NCBI RefSeq assembly: GCF_947496725.1
Contig: NZ_CANMDS010000007.1
Span: 109,572 to 173,571 of the forward strand
Source: an uncultured Dokdonia sp.
Lineage (GTDB): Bacteria; Bacteroidota; Bacteroidia; Flavobacteriales; Flavobacteriaceae
Direction: 5' to 3'
Length of the DNA stretch: 64,000 nt
The translations under genes were made by a program, and so were the position numbers. The notes under the pieces were generated by a model. It saw nothing but the letters and a program-made list of their open reading frames with translations. It was not told where the DNA came from and searched no databases. Positions 9,060 through 17,083 of this stretch are shown piece by piece; the first letter of the stretch is position 1; every line of letters begins with the position of its first letter.

Positions 9060-10586
9060 ATGAATCTCTTTTTATGTATTCAAAACAGCTCTCTAGATGA
9101 GCGTATTAATGAACAATTTGATAAGGCAACTAGCTGGTTTGTAGATGCAGTAATGTGGCAAATTCCCATTACTGAAAATGTGGGCTTGCCTTGGGTACTT
9201 ATCGTTCTTATTGCTGGAGCTACATATTTCACCTTCTATTTTAAGGCTATTAATGTAAGAGGTTTCTGGACTTCTATTCAGGTTGTGCGAGGTAAGTATG
9301 ATGCAATAGAAAAGGGAGAAACGCATACGACCACAGTAGATTTACCAGATACTATAAGAGACGAAAGTGAGCAGGGAGAGGTAAGTCACTTTCAAGCCCT
9401 CACAGCAGCATTATCTGCAACAGTAGGACTTGGTAATATTGCAGGGGTTGCAATTGCACTTTCTATAGGTGGTCCAGGTGCAACTTTCTGGATGATTGTT
9501 GTCGGGTTGCTAGGTATGTCATCAAAGTTTGTTGAGTGCACGCTAGGTGTTTCTTATAGAGAAGTAGCAGCAAATGGAACTGTATATGGAGGGCCTATGT
9601 ATTATTTGAGTAAAGGTCTCAGGAGTAAAGGATTCACAAAACTAGGAAAGGTGCTAGCTGTTATTTTTGCTATAATGTGTATAGGTGGGTCTTTTGGTGG
9701 AGGTAATATGTTTCAGGTAAATCAAGCATTTAAGTTATTTGAACACGTCACGGGAGCAGAGCAAAGTTGGTTTTATGGTAAGGGATGGCTTTTTGGACTA
9801 ATAATGTCCATACTTGTGGGTATCGTTATCATAGGAGGAATAAAGAAAATAGCCACGGTTACAGATAAAATTGTTCCAGCTATGGTGGTGATGTATGTAC
9901 TTGCCGTGCTCACAGTAATAGGGCTAAATATAGACGCATTGCCTGCAGCATTACTAAGTATATGGGACGGAGCATTTAGCCCAGAAGGTGTTACTGGTGG
10001 TTTTGTAGGTGTGATGATACAAGGCTTTAGGCGTGGCGCTTTCTCTAATGAGGCGGGTATAGGTAGTGCCTCTATCGCACACAGTGCTGTGAAGACCAAT
10101 TATCCAGCAAGTGAGGGATTAGTAGCTTTGCTAGAGCCTTTTATAGATACCGTGCTGGTTTGTACAATGACTGCGTTAGCACTTATTATAACAGATACAC
10201 TAGTGGTAGGGGCAATTTTGAATGATGAGCAAGGCGTCTTGCTCACGGCATCTGCGCTAGAGAGCGGGATTTCTTGGTTTCCTTATTTACTTTCTTTTGC
10301 AGTGATACTTTTTGCCTTTTCATCTATGATATCGTGGTCTTATTATGGGTATCAATCGTGGAGTTATCTCTTTGGGAGAGGTAAAAAAGTGGAGTATGCC
10401 TATAAGACGCTCTTTTGCATATTTGTAGTAATTGGTGGTGCAGCTAGTCTAGGAGCGGTCATAGGATTTTCTGACGCAATGGTATTTGCGATGATGGTAC
10501 CTAATATGATAGGGCTTGTGATACTTGCTCCTAAGGTTGCAAATGAATTAAAGAAATATATGTCTGTCATTAACAAGCCATCATAA
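9060..10586 (+). CDS. Sodium:alanine symporter family (AGCS) amino-acid transporter
   Basis: 508 residues from the ATG at 9060; a TTG eight codons upstream is in frame but less likely. Ten or more membrane helices are visible. AGCS hallmarks include HFQALTAALSATVGLGNIAGVA, IGGPGATFWMIVVGLLGMSSKF, GGPMYYLSKG, GGSFGGGNMFQ and the conserved RGAFSNEAGIGSASIAHSA. It imports alanine or glycine with Na+. The alanine and proline dehydrogenases near 52-54 kb would degrade such amino acids, although they are not linked to it. Confidence 0.94.
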   Translation: MNLFLCIQNSSLDERINEQFDKATSWFVDAVMWQIPITENVGLPWVLIVLIAGATYFTFYFKAINVRGFWTSIQVVRGKYDAIEKGETHTTTVDLPDTIRDESEQGEVSHFQALTAALSATVGLGNIAGVAIALSIGGPGATFWMIVVGLLGMSSKFVECTLGVSYREVAANGTVYGGPMYYLSKGLRSKGFTKLGKVLAVIFAIMCIGGSFGGGNMFQVNQAFKLFEHVTGAEQSWFYGKGWLFGLIMSILVGIVIIGGIKKIATVTDKIVPAMVVMYVLAVLTVIGLNIDALPAALLSIWDGAFSPEGVTGGFVGVMIQGFRRGAFSNEAGIGSASIAHSAVKTNYPASEGLVALLEPFIDTVLVCTMTALALIITDTLVVGAILNDEQGVLLTASALESGISWFPYLLSFAVILFAFSSMISWSYYGYQSWSYLFGRGKKVEYAYKTLFCIFVVIGGAASLGAVIGFSDAMVFAMMVPNMIGLVILAPKVANELKKYMSVINKPS

Positions 10587-10587
10587 T

Positions 10588-10661
10588 GCGTTAGGGATAG
10601 AGGCAATTGTTGAAGCTCCTCGTAGAGAGCGACTGCCGAAAGCCCGACCGACAGGTAACGC
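10588..10661. repeat. GCGTTA...TAACGC bounded intergenic repeat-like element
   Basis: A 74-bp GC-richer block lies between the convergent symporter and pirin genes. It begins GCGTTAGGGATAGAGG, contains GAAAGCCCGACC and ends TAACGC, so it has 6-bp terminal inverted repeats. From memory, intergenic elements with GCGTTAGGGAT at one end and AAAGCCCGAC near the other occur repeatedly in Flavobacteriaceae genomes. Only one clear copy is in this window. It may act as a transcript-end structure for the convergent pair. Confidence 0.5.
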
Positions 10662-10668
10662 CCAACTA

Positions 10669-11382
10669 TTAAAACTGCATAGGCACCTCGATAAGTAATA
10701 TTTTAGAGTCAGATTGTGCGGTAATTTCTAGCTCGGCAATGTCATAAACTCCTATGGCATCACGTCTGTCTAGTAGTTCGCCAGCGGCGTGAGCACTACC
10801 TTCAAGTACAAAAATAAAAAGGCCGTTCCCTTTTTTATGTAATTTGTGTACAAGCGTTTGCTCTTGTGTAAACTCACCCATATGAAACCAAGCATCTTGG
10901 TAAATCCATACACCCTCATCACCTTGATTTGGTGATAGTATTTGTACAAATTCATTTTTGAGGTGATGCTCATTTATTTTAATCTGATCATATCGAGGCG
11001 AGACTGGACGCTGGTTAGGCATAATCCAGATTTGTAAAAACTGCACCTCGCGATCCTTATTTTTATTATACTCACTGTGATCTATTCCAGTCCCAGCACT
11101 CATCACTTGGATGTCACCTTGCTGTATCACCGTCTGGTTACCCATACTATCCTTATGCTCTAGATCACCAGAGAGCGGGATGGATACAATTTCCATATTG
11201 AGATGCCTGTGCATATCAAAACCTCTACCAGCCGCAACCGTGTCATCATTGAGCACACGCATCGCTCCAAAGTTCATACGATTAGGGTTATGGTAACTCG
11301 CAAAGCTAAAGGTGTGAAAACTCTGTAACCAGCCGTGGTTTGCGTTTCCTCGACTGTTTGCTTTATATAGAATCGTTTGCAT
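10669..11382 (-). CDS. Pirin family protein (bicupin, quercetinase-like)
   Basis: 237 residues, full length for the YhhW/pirin family. The N-terminal cupin has SFHTFSFASYHNPNRMNFG, GFDMHRHLNMEIVSIPLSGDLEHKDSMG and VMSAGTGIDHSEYN, which supply the three-His/one-Glu metal site. The C-terminal cupin (RRDAIGVYDIAELEI) is degenerate, as usual. Relatives bind iron or another divalent metal; some oxidise quercetin and others are redox-dependent transcription cofactors, so the role is not fixed by sequence. It is cytoplasmic. Confidence 0.93.
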   Translation of the reverse strand: MQTILYKANSRGNANHGWLQSFHTFSFASYHNPNRMNFGAMRVLNDDTVAAGRGFDMHRHLNMEIVSIPLSGDLEHKDSMGNQTVIQQGDIQVMSAGTGIDHSEYNKNKDREVQFLQIWIMPNQRPVSPRYDQIKINEHHLKNEFVQILSPNQGDEGVWIYQDAWFHMGEFTQEQTLVHKLHKKGNGLFIFVLEGSAHAAGELLDRRDAIGVYDIAELEITAQSDSKILLIEVPMQF

Positions 11383-11461
11383 AGGTGATAAATTAGGGGT
11401 TAAGTAGCTCTATTTTTTGTTATAAAGTTACGATATGTGAACTTGTTTTTAAATGTGATTG

Positions 11462-11483
11462 TTACGCTTTAGCGAAAGCGTAA
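11462..11483. repeat. Iterated palindrome copy 4 (one mismatch, intergenic)
   Basis: CGCTTTAGCGAAAGCG with TTA and TAA flanks. The flanks are perfectly symmetric but the left arm carries A instead of C, breaking the central TCGCGA. It lies in the 109-bp gap between the pirin and Gre-factor genes. Confidence 0.8.
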
Positions 11484-11491
11484 ACCTCATA

Positions 11492-11995
11492 CTACTCTAC
11501 GTAAGCTATATTTCTAATAGTGAGTTTCTTCTCGTCATTACCTAGCTGAAATGTAGGTGTTTCATCCACCTTTCTGCCAATAAGGGCTCTAGCAATAGGA
11601 GCGGTGAAGGCAATTTTTTTGTCTTTTACACTAGCCTCATCTACGCCCACAATCTGGATGGTAATGGGCTTAGTCATACCAGCGATGGTATAGGTGACTG
11701 TGGCGCCAAAACGTATTTCTCCCTCATCCTTTATGTGATCAAGTAGTCTTGCGCTCTGTATGCGTTCCAATAGTAAGTTGCGCTTCCCATTAAGAACTGC
11801 GAGTGCGCGCCTGCGCTCGCGCTCATCTGTCTCATCTAGGGTGGAGATTTTATTATCTAGCGTGCTAAGCTCTTCCTTAAGTTGCGTTAATCCGTGGCTA
11901 GTGACGTAGTTTGTCACACCATCTGGTAGTGCTGCCCTAGGCGGAATTATAGGAGTTTCTTCTTGGTCATCTTCTTTTACAAATCCTCTGCTCAT
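11492..11995 (-). CDS. GreA/GreB family transcription elongation factor
   Basis: 167 residues. The N-terminal tail (residues 1-30) is typical of Bacteroidota GreB-like proteins. A coiled-coil finger follows (LTQLKEELSTL ... ETDERERRRALAVLNGKRNLLLERIQSARLL, residues ~35-85), then a C-terminal FKBP-like domain (IRFGATVTYTIAG ... DEKKLTIRNIAYVE). Gre factors enter the RNA polymerase secondary channel and stimulate cleavage of backtracked RNA. The start codon is only 5 bp from the upstream FAD-protein stop at 12001, so the two share a transcript. Confidence 0.88.
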   Translation of the reverse strand: MSRGFVKEDDQEETPIIPPRAALPDGVTNYVTSHGLTQLKEELSTLDNKISTLDETDERERRRALAVLNGKRNLLLERIQSARLLDHIKDEGEIRFGATVTYTIAGMTKPITIQIVGVDEASVKDKKIAFTAPIARALIGRKVDETPTFQLGNDEKKLTIRNIAYVE

Positions 11996-12000
11996 CTTCT

Positions 12001-13740
12001 TTATTTTTCGTTCTTCATTAAGGCTATACTGCGCTCAGACCAGCTTATAGTGCGCGGTCCAAAACATTCTAAAATTGCATCTACACCTATCACACTTCCC
12101 TTAGATAGTCTGCCCAATACCGCTAGTGGTACAAAACTTTTACCTTCTGGTACTTCTACATAACCATAATCGTCTGTGCGTATGCCTAGATCTGTATGTT
12201 TAGGCTCAATCATCTCGTTGCCTAGTAAGTTTTTAATGATAGGTGTATCTACGGTGACAAGTTGTGGAGAATCTAGTACGGAGTTAAGCATTACATCTAC
12301 GGTAACCTTATTACTATCAGATTTAAGTTGCCAGCCTCCGTCTACGTAAGTGATTTCTGGATTATTTACAAAGCCGAGATCTAACAATCCTGCTTTTGCA
12401 AGCGCAATAAGTTGTTGTATGCTTTCAACGGGTGGACCGTAAGAATATCGTTTTGATGCTTCGTCTAGCGCAATAACTTCGGCAACCACATCATCTGCGA
12501 TTGCTGGATATGAGAACTCTCTGTAGATGGTAGGCTGGCAGTGTCGCCATACTTGACCTATAAAGTAGTCGAGGCTTACCGGTGCTTCTCCTACTGCCAT
12601 TTCCACTTGTTGTTGCATCATTTGCAAGACAGGTTTTTGATGCGATAGGAGTAGGGGATGCGCTAGTGCTTTATTGTTGAGGTAGTTTATGGTTAAGTAA
12701 TAAACTTCTTCTTCGGTAAGATCGTGTCGTATGGCTTTGTCTCCTAATTTTAAAAATAAGGGAGCCACAACAGCTGCCATTGCTTCTAGTAGGAAGTATT
12801 GATCCTTGGCAGGGTGATCGCCACAAGCTCCTTTATGTATCGCTTTCGCGAAAGCGTTTATAACATCATCACTTGGCATAAACCACTTATCTACCGCTTT
12901 ATTTATAGGTTTTGGCACCATAGGAAGTCCATCTAAGGAAAAGGGAACAAACCGTTGTGGATGGTTTTTTCCGCCGTGAAAAGCTACTTCTTTGGTATCA
13001 TTATCAAGTATCTCAAAATGTGCACCGCGCTGCAAGGTAAGCGCACGTATCTGATCAATCATTGCAAGTCCAAAACCTCTAAAAGCAACTACGCTCTCTG
13101 AGGTGATGTTTGCATTTATCATTTTTTCTACGGGATAGGCTTCTGTAAATAGGAGGGCGTTATCAGTTTGTGCAATGTGATCTTTCCACTCTTGCAGCTG
13201 CTCTGATAGTTCCGTATCCTGATGCCCAATGGTAAGTACTACTTCATCTATTGCGGTGATGGATGTATCTTTTGTATTTGCTGTGAATTCTGGTGGGATA
13301 TAGGTGAGTTTAGTGACAGTCTCCTGTACAATATTTAGCAAGTCAAATCCCTTAAGCGCACTTGTAATAGTCTCAAAACGAGCATTAAGATAGGTTCCCA
13401 TCTTTGCCCGTGGAGGAAACTGATCTGGATGCGTAGCTGGTGGATTTTGTTGTTTTTCTGGTAACCACTCCGTATATGAGGGAAATGCAGGGATAATATC
13501 ATTACCTAGTTTTATTTCTGGTCTGCCAGGTAAGTCTTGTAAGGCACGCTCAGTAATATTAAGCCAGTTGCTCGCTACTTGCTCAGGATTCCATACCCAG
13601 CCTGCTCCAGGATATTTAAAAGGTTCAAATAAGGTAACTTTTATTTGAGCTTCTGGAGCGTTATTGTAGAGCGCGGTAAAAAGGCTTTCAAGAGCAAAAA
13701 GTCCTCTGGGACCTCCTCCTATTATGGCGTAGTGTTTCAT
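12001..13740 (-). CDS. FAD/NAD(P)-binding protein (FAD-NAD(P)-binding superfamily)
   Basis: 579 residues. It begins with a Rossmann dinucleotide-binding motif, AIIGGGPRGLFALESL, and continues with PFKYPGAGWVWNPEQVASNWLNI and an internal FAD-domain segment VVAFRGFGLAMIDQ. The C-terminus has KSFVPLAVLGRLSKGSVIGVDAILECFGPR. It belongs to the large, poorly characterised FAD-NAD(P)-binding family, predicted to be a cytosolic flavin-dependent oxidoreductase of unknown substrate. Palindrome copy 5 is inside the gene, read as Ala-Phe-Ala-Lys-Ala at about residues 296-300. It forms an operon with the Gre factor. Confidence 0.85.
   Translation of the reverse strand: MKHYAIIGGGPRGLFALESLFTALYNNAPEAQIKVTLFEPFKYPGAGWVWNPEQVASNWLNITERALQDLPGRPEIKLGNDIIPAFPSYTEWLPEKQQNPPATHPDQFPPRAKMGTYLNARFETITSALKGFDLLNIVQETVTKLTYIPPEFTANTKDTSITAIDEVVLTIGHQDTELSEQLQEWKDHIAQTDNALLFTEAYPVEKMINANITSESVVAFRGFGLAMIDQIRALTLQRGAHFEILDNDTKEVAFHGGKNHPQRFVPFSLDGLPMVPKPINKAVDKWFMPSDDVINAFAKAIHKGACGDHPAKDQYFLLEAMAAVVAPLFLKLGDKAIRHDLTEEEVYYLTINYLNNKALAHPLLLSHQKPVLQMMQQQVEMAVGEAPVSLDYFIGQVWRHCQPTIYREFSYPAIADDVVAEVIALDEASKRYSYGPPVESIQQLIALAKAGLLDLGFVNNPEITYVDGGWQLKSDSNKVTVDVMLNSVLDSPQLVTVDTPIIKNLLGNEMIEPKHTDLGIRTDDYGYVEVPEGKSFVPLAVLGRLSKGSVIGVDAILECFGPRTISWSERSIALMKNEK
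12841..12856. repeat. Iterated palindrome copy 5 (exact, intragenic)
   Basis: An exact 16-mer inside the FAD/NAD(P)-binding protein gene. On the coding strand it is read as Asn-Ala-Phe-Ala-Lys-Ala-Ile in a helix-like region. Confidence 0.95.
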
Positions 13741-13841
13741 AGGTTGGTTGTTAAACTCACCCTTTGTAAAAGGGCAAGTGTAACAAAGCTATGGCATTAC
13801 TACGCTAGACGGTAGTTGTTTAAGATTGTGTTAGGAGTTAT

Positions 13842-14402
13842 TTAAGACCCCATACTGATAGTTACATCATTTGCAAAGCGCTCGTTATTAACCACAAATC
13901 GTGTGTGCAACTCTTTAAATAAATCTATAAGCGGAAGCACAGGACTGTTCCAATTATCAAATTCTAGATGATATTTTGCTATCAAAAGATAATGATCATC
14001 CTCGTTTGTACCCGTAATTATAGGCTGGAAGCTATCTTCTTGAGCAATTTCTTTTAAGATTGCAATTTGACTGTTGTTTCTTAAAAACTCAGCCATTTGA
14101 GCGCTGTCGCTATTGATGTTAAAGCGCTTTGATTTACCTATAAAAAGTGATTTAATATGCGAGTTTGTAGTGAGTTCAAAAGTGTGACTCTCTGGCTGTT
14201 TTGGTAACTTCATAGAGATATGACCAGAAAATTCTTTTCCTGTGATATTGATGATGTTTATCTCAGTATCCCCTACAGGTATTTTTAATAAATACTGAAC
14301 CTTAGGAAGGCGTATGCCGCCACCTATGCTAGTATCTTGATCTTGGTATAAAAAAGTACCTCCTTGCTCTGTCGCTATATTTTGAAAAAATGATTTATAC
14401 AT
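13842..14402 (-). CDS. Hypothetical protein
   Basis: 186 residues with no signal peptide or membrane segment. The sequence mixes beta strands (GGIRLPKVQYLLKIPVGDTEINIINITG, GHISMKLP) with a C-terminal helix (PVLPLIDLFKELHTRFVV). I do not recognise the family. It is monocistronic, between the FAD protein and the DUF5916 gene. Length, start and composition look like a genuine conserved flavobacterial gene. Confidence 0.65.
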   Translation of the reverse strand: MYKSFFQNIATEQGGTFLYQDQDTSIGGGIRLPKVQYLLKIPVGDTEINIINITGKEFSGHISMKLPKQPESHTFELTTNSHIKSLFIGKSKRFNINSDSAQMAEFLRNNSQIAILKEIAQEDSFQPIITGTNEDDHYLLIAKYHLEFDNWNSPVLPLIDLFKELHTRFVVNNERFANDVTISMGS

Positions 14403-14437
14403 ACCCTATATGTAGGAAAGTATTTCACTTTGTTACA

Positions 14438-16840
14438 TCAACTACGTTTTTTTAATCTGTTAAAGTCTAAAAACCAACGCATACGTAAACTCAAGGTTTC
14501 TATACCTGTAGCATCACTAAGTGTATGTATTCCGTCTAAGTAATCTCCATCTACATTATCTGCAAAGGCAGTTTTACCTACACGATACCCTAGTGATAGC
14601 TCACTTGCGGGAGCAAACTGCCAGCGCGCGACAAAGTCAAGATTAAAAGCATTAAATGTGCTGTCAAAACTATCAGGATCTATAGAGAGGTTATTTACCG
14701 TCAGGTTTCCGTCCTGCTGTAAAGCGTATTGATTTTTATAATCTACTTTAATCCAGTAGTGACGTAGTCTTAGATTCATATTAATTTTTGCGTTTACCGC
14801 ATAGTTGAGCTGTATTGCATTGGTGAGCTGGTTTATAGAACGCTGGCCTATGATGATCTGGTCCTCTTGATTTGTGATATAACCTATATCGTTAGGGTTA
14901 TCTGTATAATCTTGCTCAAACTCTGCAAAGAAGTGTTGCCCCAGTCTTGCACGTAAACCATAACCCATCACGTACTGTTCGGTTTGTATGTTGTGATTTT
15001 TATAATCTACTGCTACAAAGTAACCAGCCCACGATAGATTCTTATTTCGGTTAGTTTGATATTCAAGAACGATCTCAGAGAGCGCAGGTCTATTAAAAAC
15101 GCGGTCTTGTACTCGTGCTTCAAAAAAGTCTTGACGTTTTGAGACGTAGCTTAGCGTGACAAAGAGATTTTGGTTACCCTTTGTCGTAGCAAAACTTGAG
15201 AAGCGATATTGCGAGCGCTCACGTTCCATAAGGCTGTAATAAAATCGCTGCTGGTGATCTAGATCTAGTTGATACTGCTGGAACCATTTTTTTGGAGCAG
15301 TATTGCGATAATTTACATTCCCACGGAAAACCATACTGTTGTTACGCTGCAAGAAGCCAAAATCATTATTATCAAAATCTTCATCCTTTAAGTTCCAGCT
15401 CACGCCTCCCGTCCAGGCGCCACTTACTTTTGATACATAAGCATTATACTCGTGTCCAAAAATATTATCTCCGTCCAGCCCATATTGTTGTGACACGGCC
15501 TTCTTAAAGCTAGCCCTATAAGTGCGTTTTGCATTAAACCATTCGTATAAAAGTGCGCTAAAGTTACTGTCATAAGCACTTCCAGATCGTAATACGGAGT
15601 TATTTATGAGCGTGACAGAACTATTGTTTTTGAGTTGTTTATCTATGACCAGCGCATTATAATTTGTGAGCGGATTTGTAATTACCTCTCTTACTTCATC
15701 TGTAGATGTGTTTTTTATTTCCGCTTTCGCGAAAGCGGTTACCCCATTAAGCACCCCTACAGAGAGTCCGTTTTGTGACTTTCCGGTAAATTTCACAAGA
15801 TTTATAATATTTGAACTTGTAGGATAACTAACCACCGTCTCATTATCTGAAAGCGTAAAAGCATTTGCATTTATAGGTCTACCACCTATGCGACGTGTAA
15901 AGAGGTAGCCGCCTTTATCAAAAAGCTCTGTACCTTCAATAAAGAATGGACGTTGCTCTGCAAACTGTACTTCAAAAGGAGATAGGTTGAAAACCTGGTC
16001 ATCACTGCGTGCCTGGCTAAAATCTGGAATAACAGATACATCAAGCGTGTATGCATTATCAATCACATACTTTACATCGAGTCCAGGGTTAAGCGTGGTC
16101 TCTGTAGCGCCATCGCTATCTGTCTCGTGTACGGCAGATACAAAGGGTACAAAAGACAAGTTGAGCGGTGGCTTTACACGCTCGATACCTACAAGCGACC
16201 CAAACTGGTTGAGGTATCCATCTATAGTAGGATCTATGGGACTCCAGAAAGATTCTTCATTAAGCGCCCCAGAAAAACGCTGAAAGTTAATCGTAAAATC
16301 TGATAGGTCTTCTTTTGGGAAACGTATGCTATTCCAGGGGATGCGTATCTCAATGTCCCAGTGAGTATCGTGCACGGTGACTTCACTTTCCCAGATAACA
16401 TTAAAATTTTCGTCTGCACCGGTGTTGCCAGATATTTTACTGTCAAACTGCACACCGGCTGCCGTCACAGTAAAGTCATAACCCTCGCGTGTCTGCCCAA
16501 AGGGATCAATTTGCACCCCAAAATAGTCTGCATTACCCACATCATCACGAGCGGTAAGGAGGCGTCTTATTTCATCTTTATCATTTGTATTGAGTACAGC
16601 GCCTACGTAGAGGTAATTATCATCATATAGTACGGCAATCTCTGTTGCTCGTAGAGAGGGTTGTCCAGCATTAGGTGCTTTTTGTGTAAACGTTTTGGTT
16701 TCTAGTTGTGCTTTCCAGACTGCCTCTGTGAGGTTTCCATCTATTTTAGGTGCCTCTCCTGTGCGATGCGCTTTAAGAGATTGCTGTGCAGTGACGCTTG
16801 TTGTGAGTAAGGTGAGTATAAAAATGAGTACTGTTTTCAT
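14438..16840 (-). CDS. DUF5916 outer-membrane protein with CBM9-like domain
   Basis: 800 residues from the ATG at 16838-16840, which gives a clean signal peptide MKTVLIFILTLLTTSVTAQQ; a start nine codons upstream would break it. Residues ~20-230 resemble carbohydrate-binding family 9 (RTGEAPKIDGNLTEAVWK ... WDIEIRIPWNSIRF). The rest is DUF5916 (NPGLDVKYVIDNAYTLDVSVIPDFSQ, FEVQFAEQRPFFIEGTELFD, LFTRRIGG) and forms a predicted beta-barrel ending LSLRMRWFLDF. The function of the family is unknown. The divergent two-component operon and the GGTTAA repeats upstream suggest that OmpR-type regulator controls it. Palindrome copy 6 lies within it. Confidence 0.88.
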   Translation of the reverse strand: MKTVLIFILTLLTTSVTAQQSLKAHRTGEAPKIDGNLTEAVWKAQLETKTFTQKAPNAGQPSLRATEIAVLYDDNYLYVGAVLNTNDKDEIRRLLTARDDVGNADYFGVQIDPFGQTREGYDFTVTAAGVQFDSKISGNTGADENFNVIWESEVTVHDTHWDIEIRIPWNSIRFPKEDLSDFTINFQRFSGALNEESFWSPIDPTIDGYLNQFGSLVGIERVKPPLNLSFVPFVSAVHETDSDGATETTLNPGLDVKYVIDNAYTLDVSVIPDFSQARSDDQVFNLSPFEVQFAEQRPFFIEGTELFDKGGYLFTRRIGGRPINANAFTLSDNETVVSYPTSSNIINLVKFTGKSQNGLSVGVLNGVTAFAKAEIKNTSTDEVREVITNPLTNYNALVIDKQLKNNSSVTLINNSVLRSGSAYDSNFSALLYEWFNAKRTYRASFKKAVSQQYGLDGDNIFGHEYNAYVSKVSGAWTGGVSWNLKDEDFDNNDFGFLQRNNSMVFRGNVNYRNTAPKKWFQQYQLDLDHQQRFYYSLMERERSQYRFSSFATTKGNQNLFVTLSYVSKRQDFFEARVQDRVFNRPALSEIVLEYQTNRNKNLSWAGYFVAVDYKNHNIQTEQYVMGYGLRARLGQHFFAEFEQDYTDNPNDIGYITNQEDQIIIGQRSINQLTNAIQLNYAVNAKINMNLRLRHYWIKVDYKNQYALQQDGNLTVNNLSIDPDSFDSTFNAFNLDFVARWQFAPASELSLGYRVGKTAFADNVDGDYLDGIHTLSDATGIETLSLRMRWFLDFNRLKKRS
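15722..15737. repeat. Iterated palindrome copy 6 (exact, intragenic)
   Basis: An exact 16-mer in the DUF5916 gene, read as Thr-Ala-Phe-Ala-Lys-Ala-Glu on the coding strand, in a likely barrel loop. Confidence 0.95.
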
Positions 16841-16895
16841 AAGGTTGGTTCTTTTGTTTGATGGCACAAAAGTGAGATCATCTATTTGATAATCA

Positions 16896-16924
16896 GGTTA
16901 ACCACGGGTTAAGGGCTAGGTTAA
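16896..16924 (+). promoter_or_regulatory. GGTTAA direct-repeat triplet (DUF5916-proximal)
   Basis: GGTTAA occurs at 16896, 16907 and 16919, a pitch of 11 and 12 bp. One helical turn between half-sites is the classic layout for OmpR/PhoB-family regulators. The triplet begins 56 bp from the DUF5916 start codon, and an OmpR-family regulator is encoded 1.5 kb away. Confidence 0.6.
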
Positions 16925-17002
16925 TGTAAAAGCAAGAACAACAGTCGTTGTATTAACCTAAGAGCGAAGTACATACTGAGTAAGGGTTACAAGCAATTTT
17001 AA

Positions 17003-17030
17003 GGTTAATGCTCGGTTAACGATGGGTATT
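17003..17030 (+). promoter_or_regulatory. GGTTAA direct-repeat triplet (kinase-proximal)
   Basis: GGTTAA at 17003 and 17014 and a degenerate GGTATT at 17025, pitch 11 bp throughout. It ends 54 bp before the kinase start codon. I infer autoregulation by the neighbouring response regulator. Confidence 0.6.
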
Positions 17031-17083
17031 AATTATGTCTAACTGTACTTTCCCACTACATTTACAACATCAACCAGCTACAG

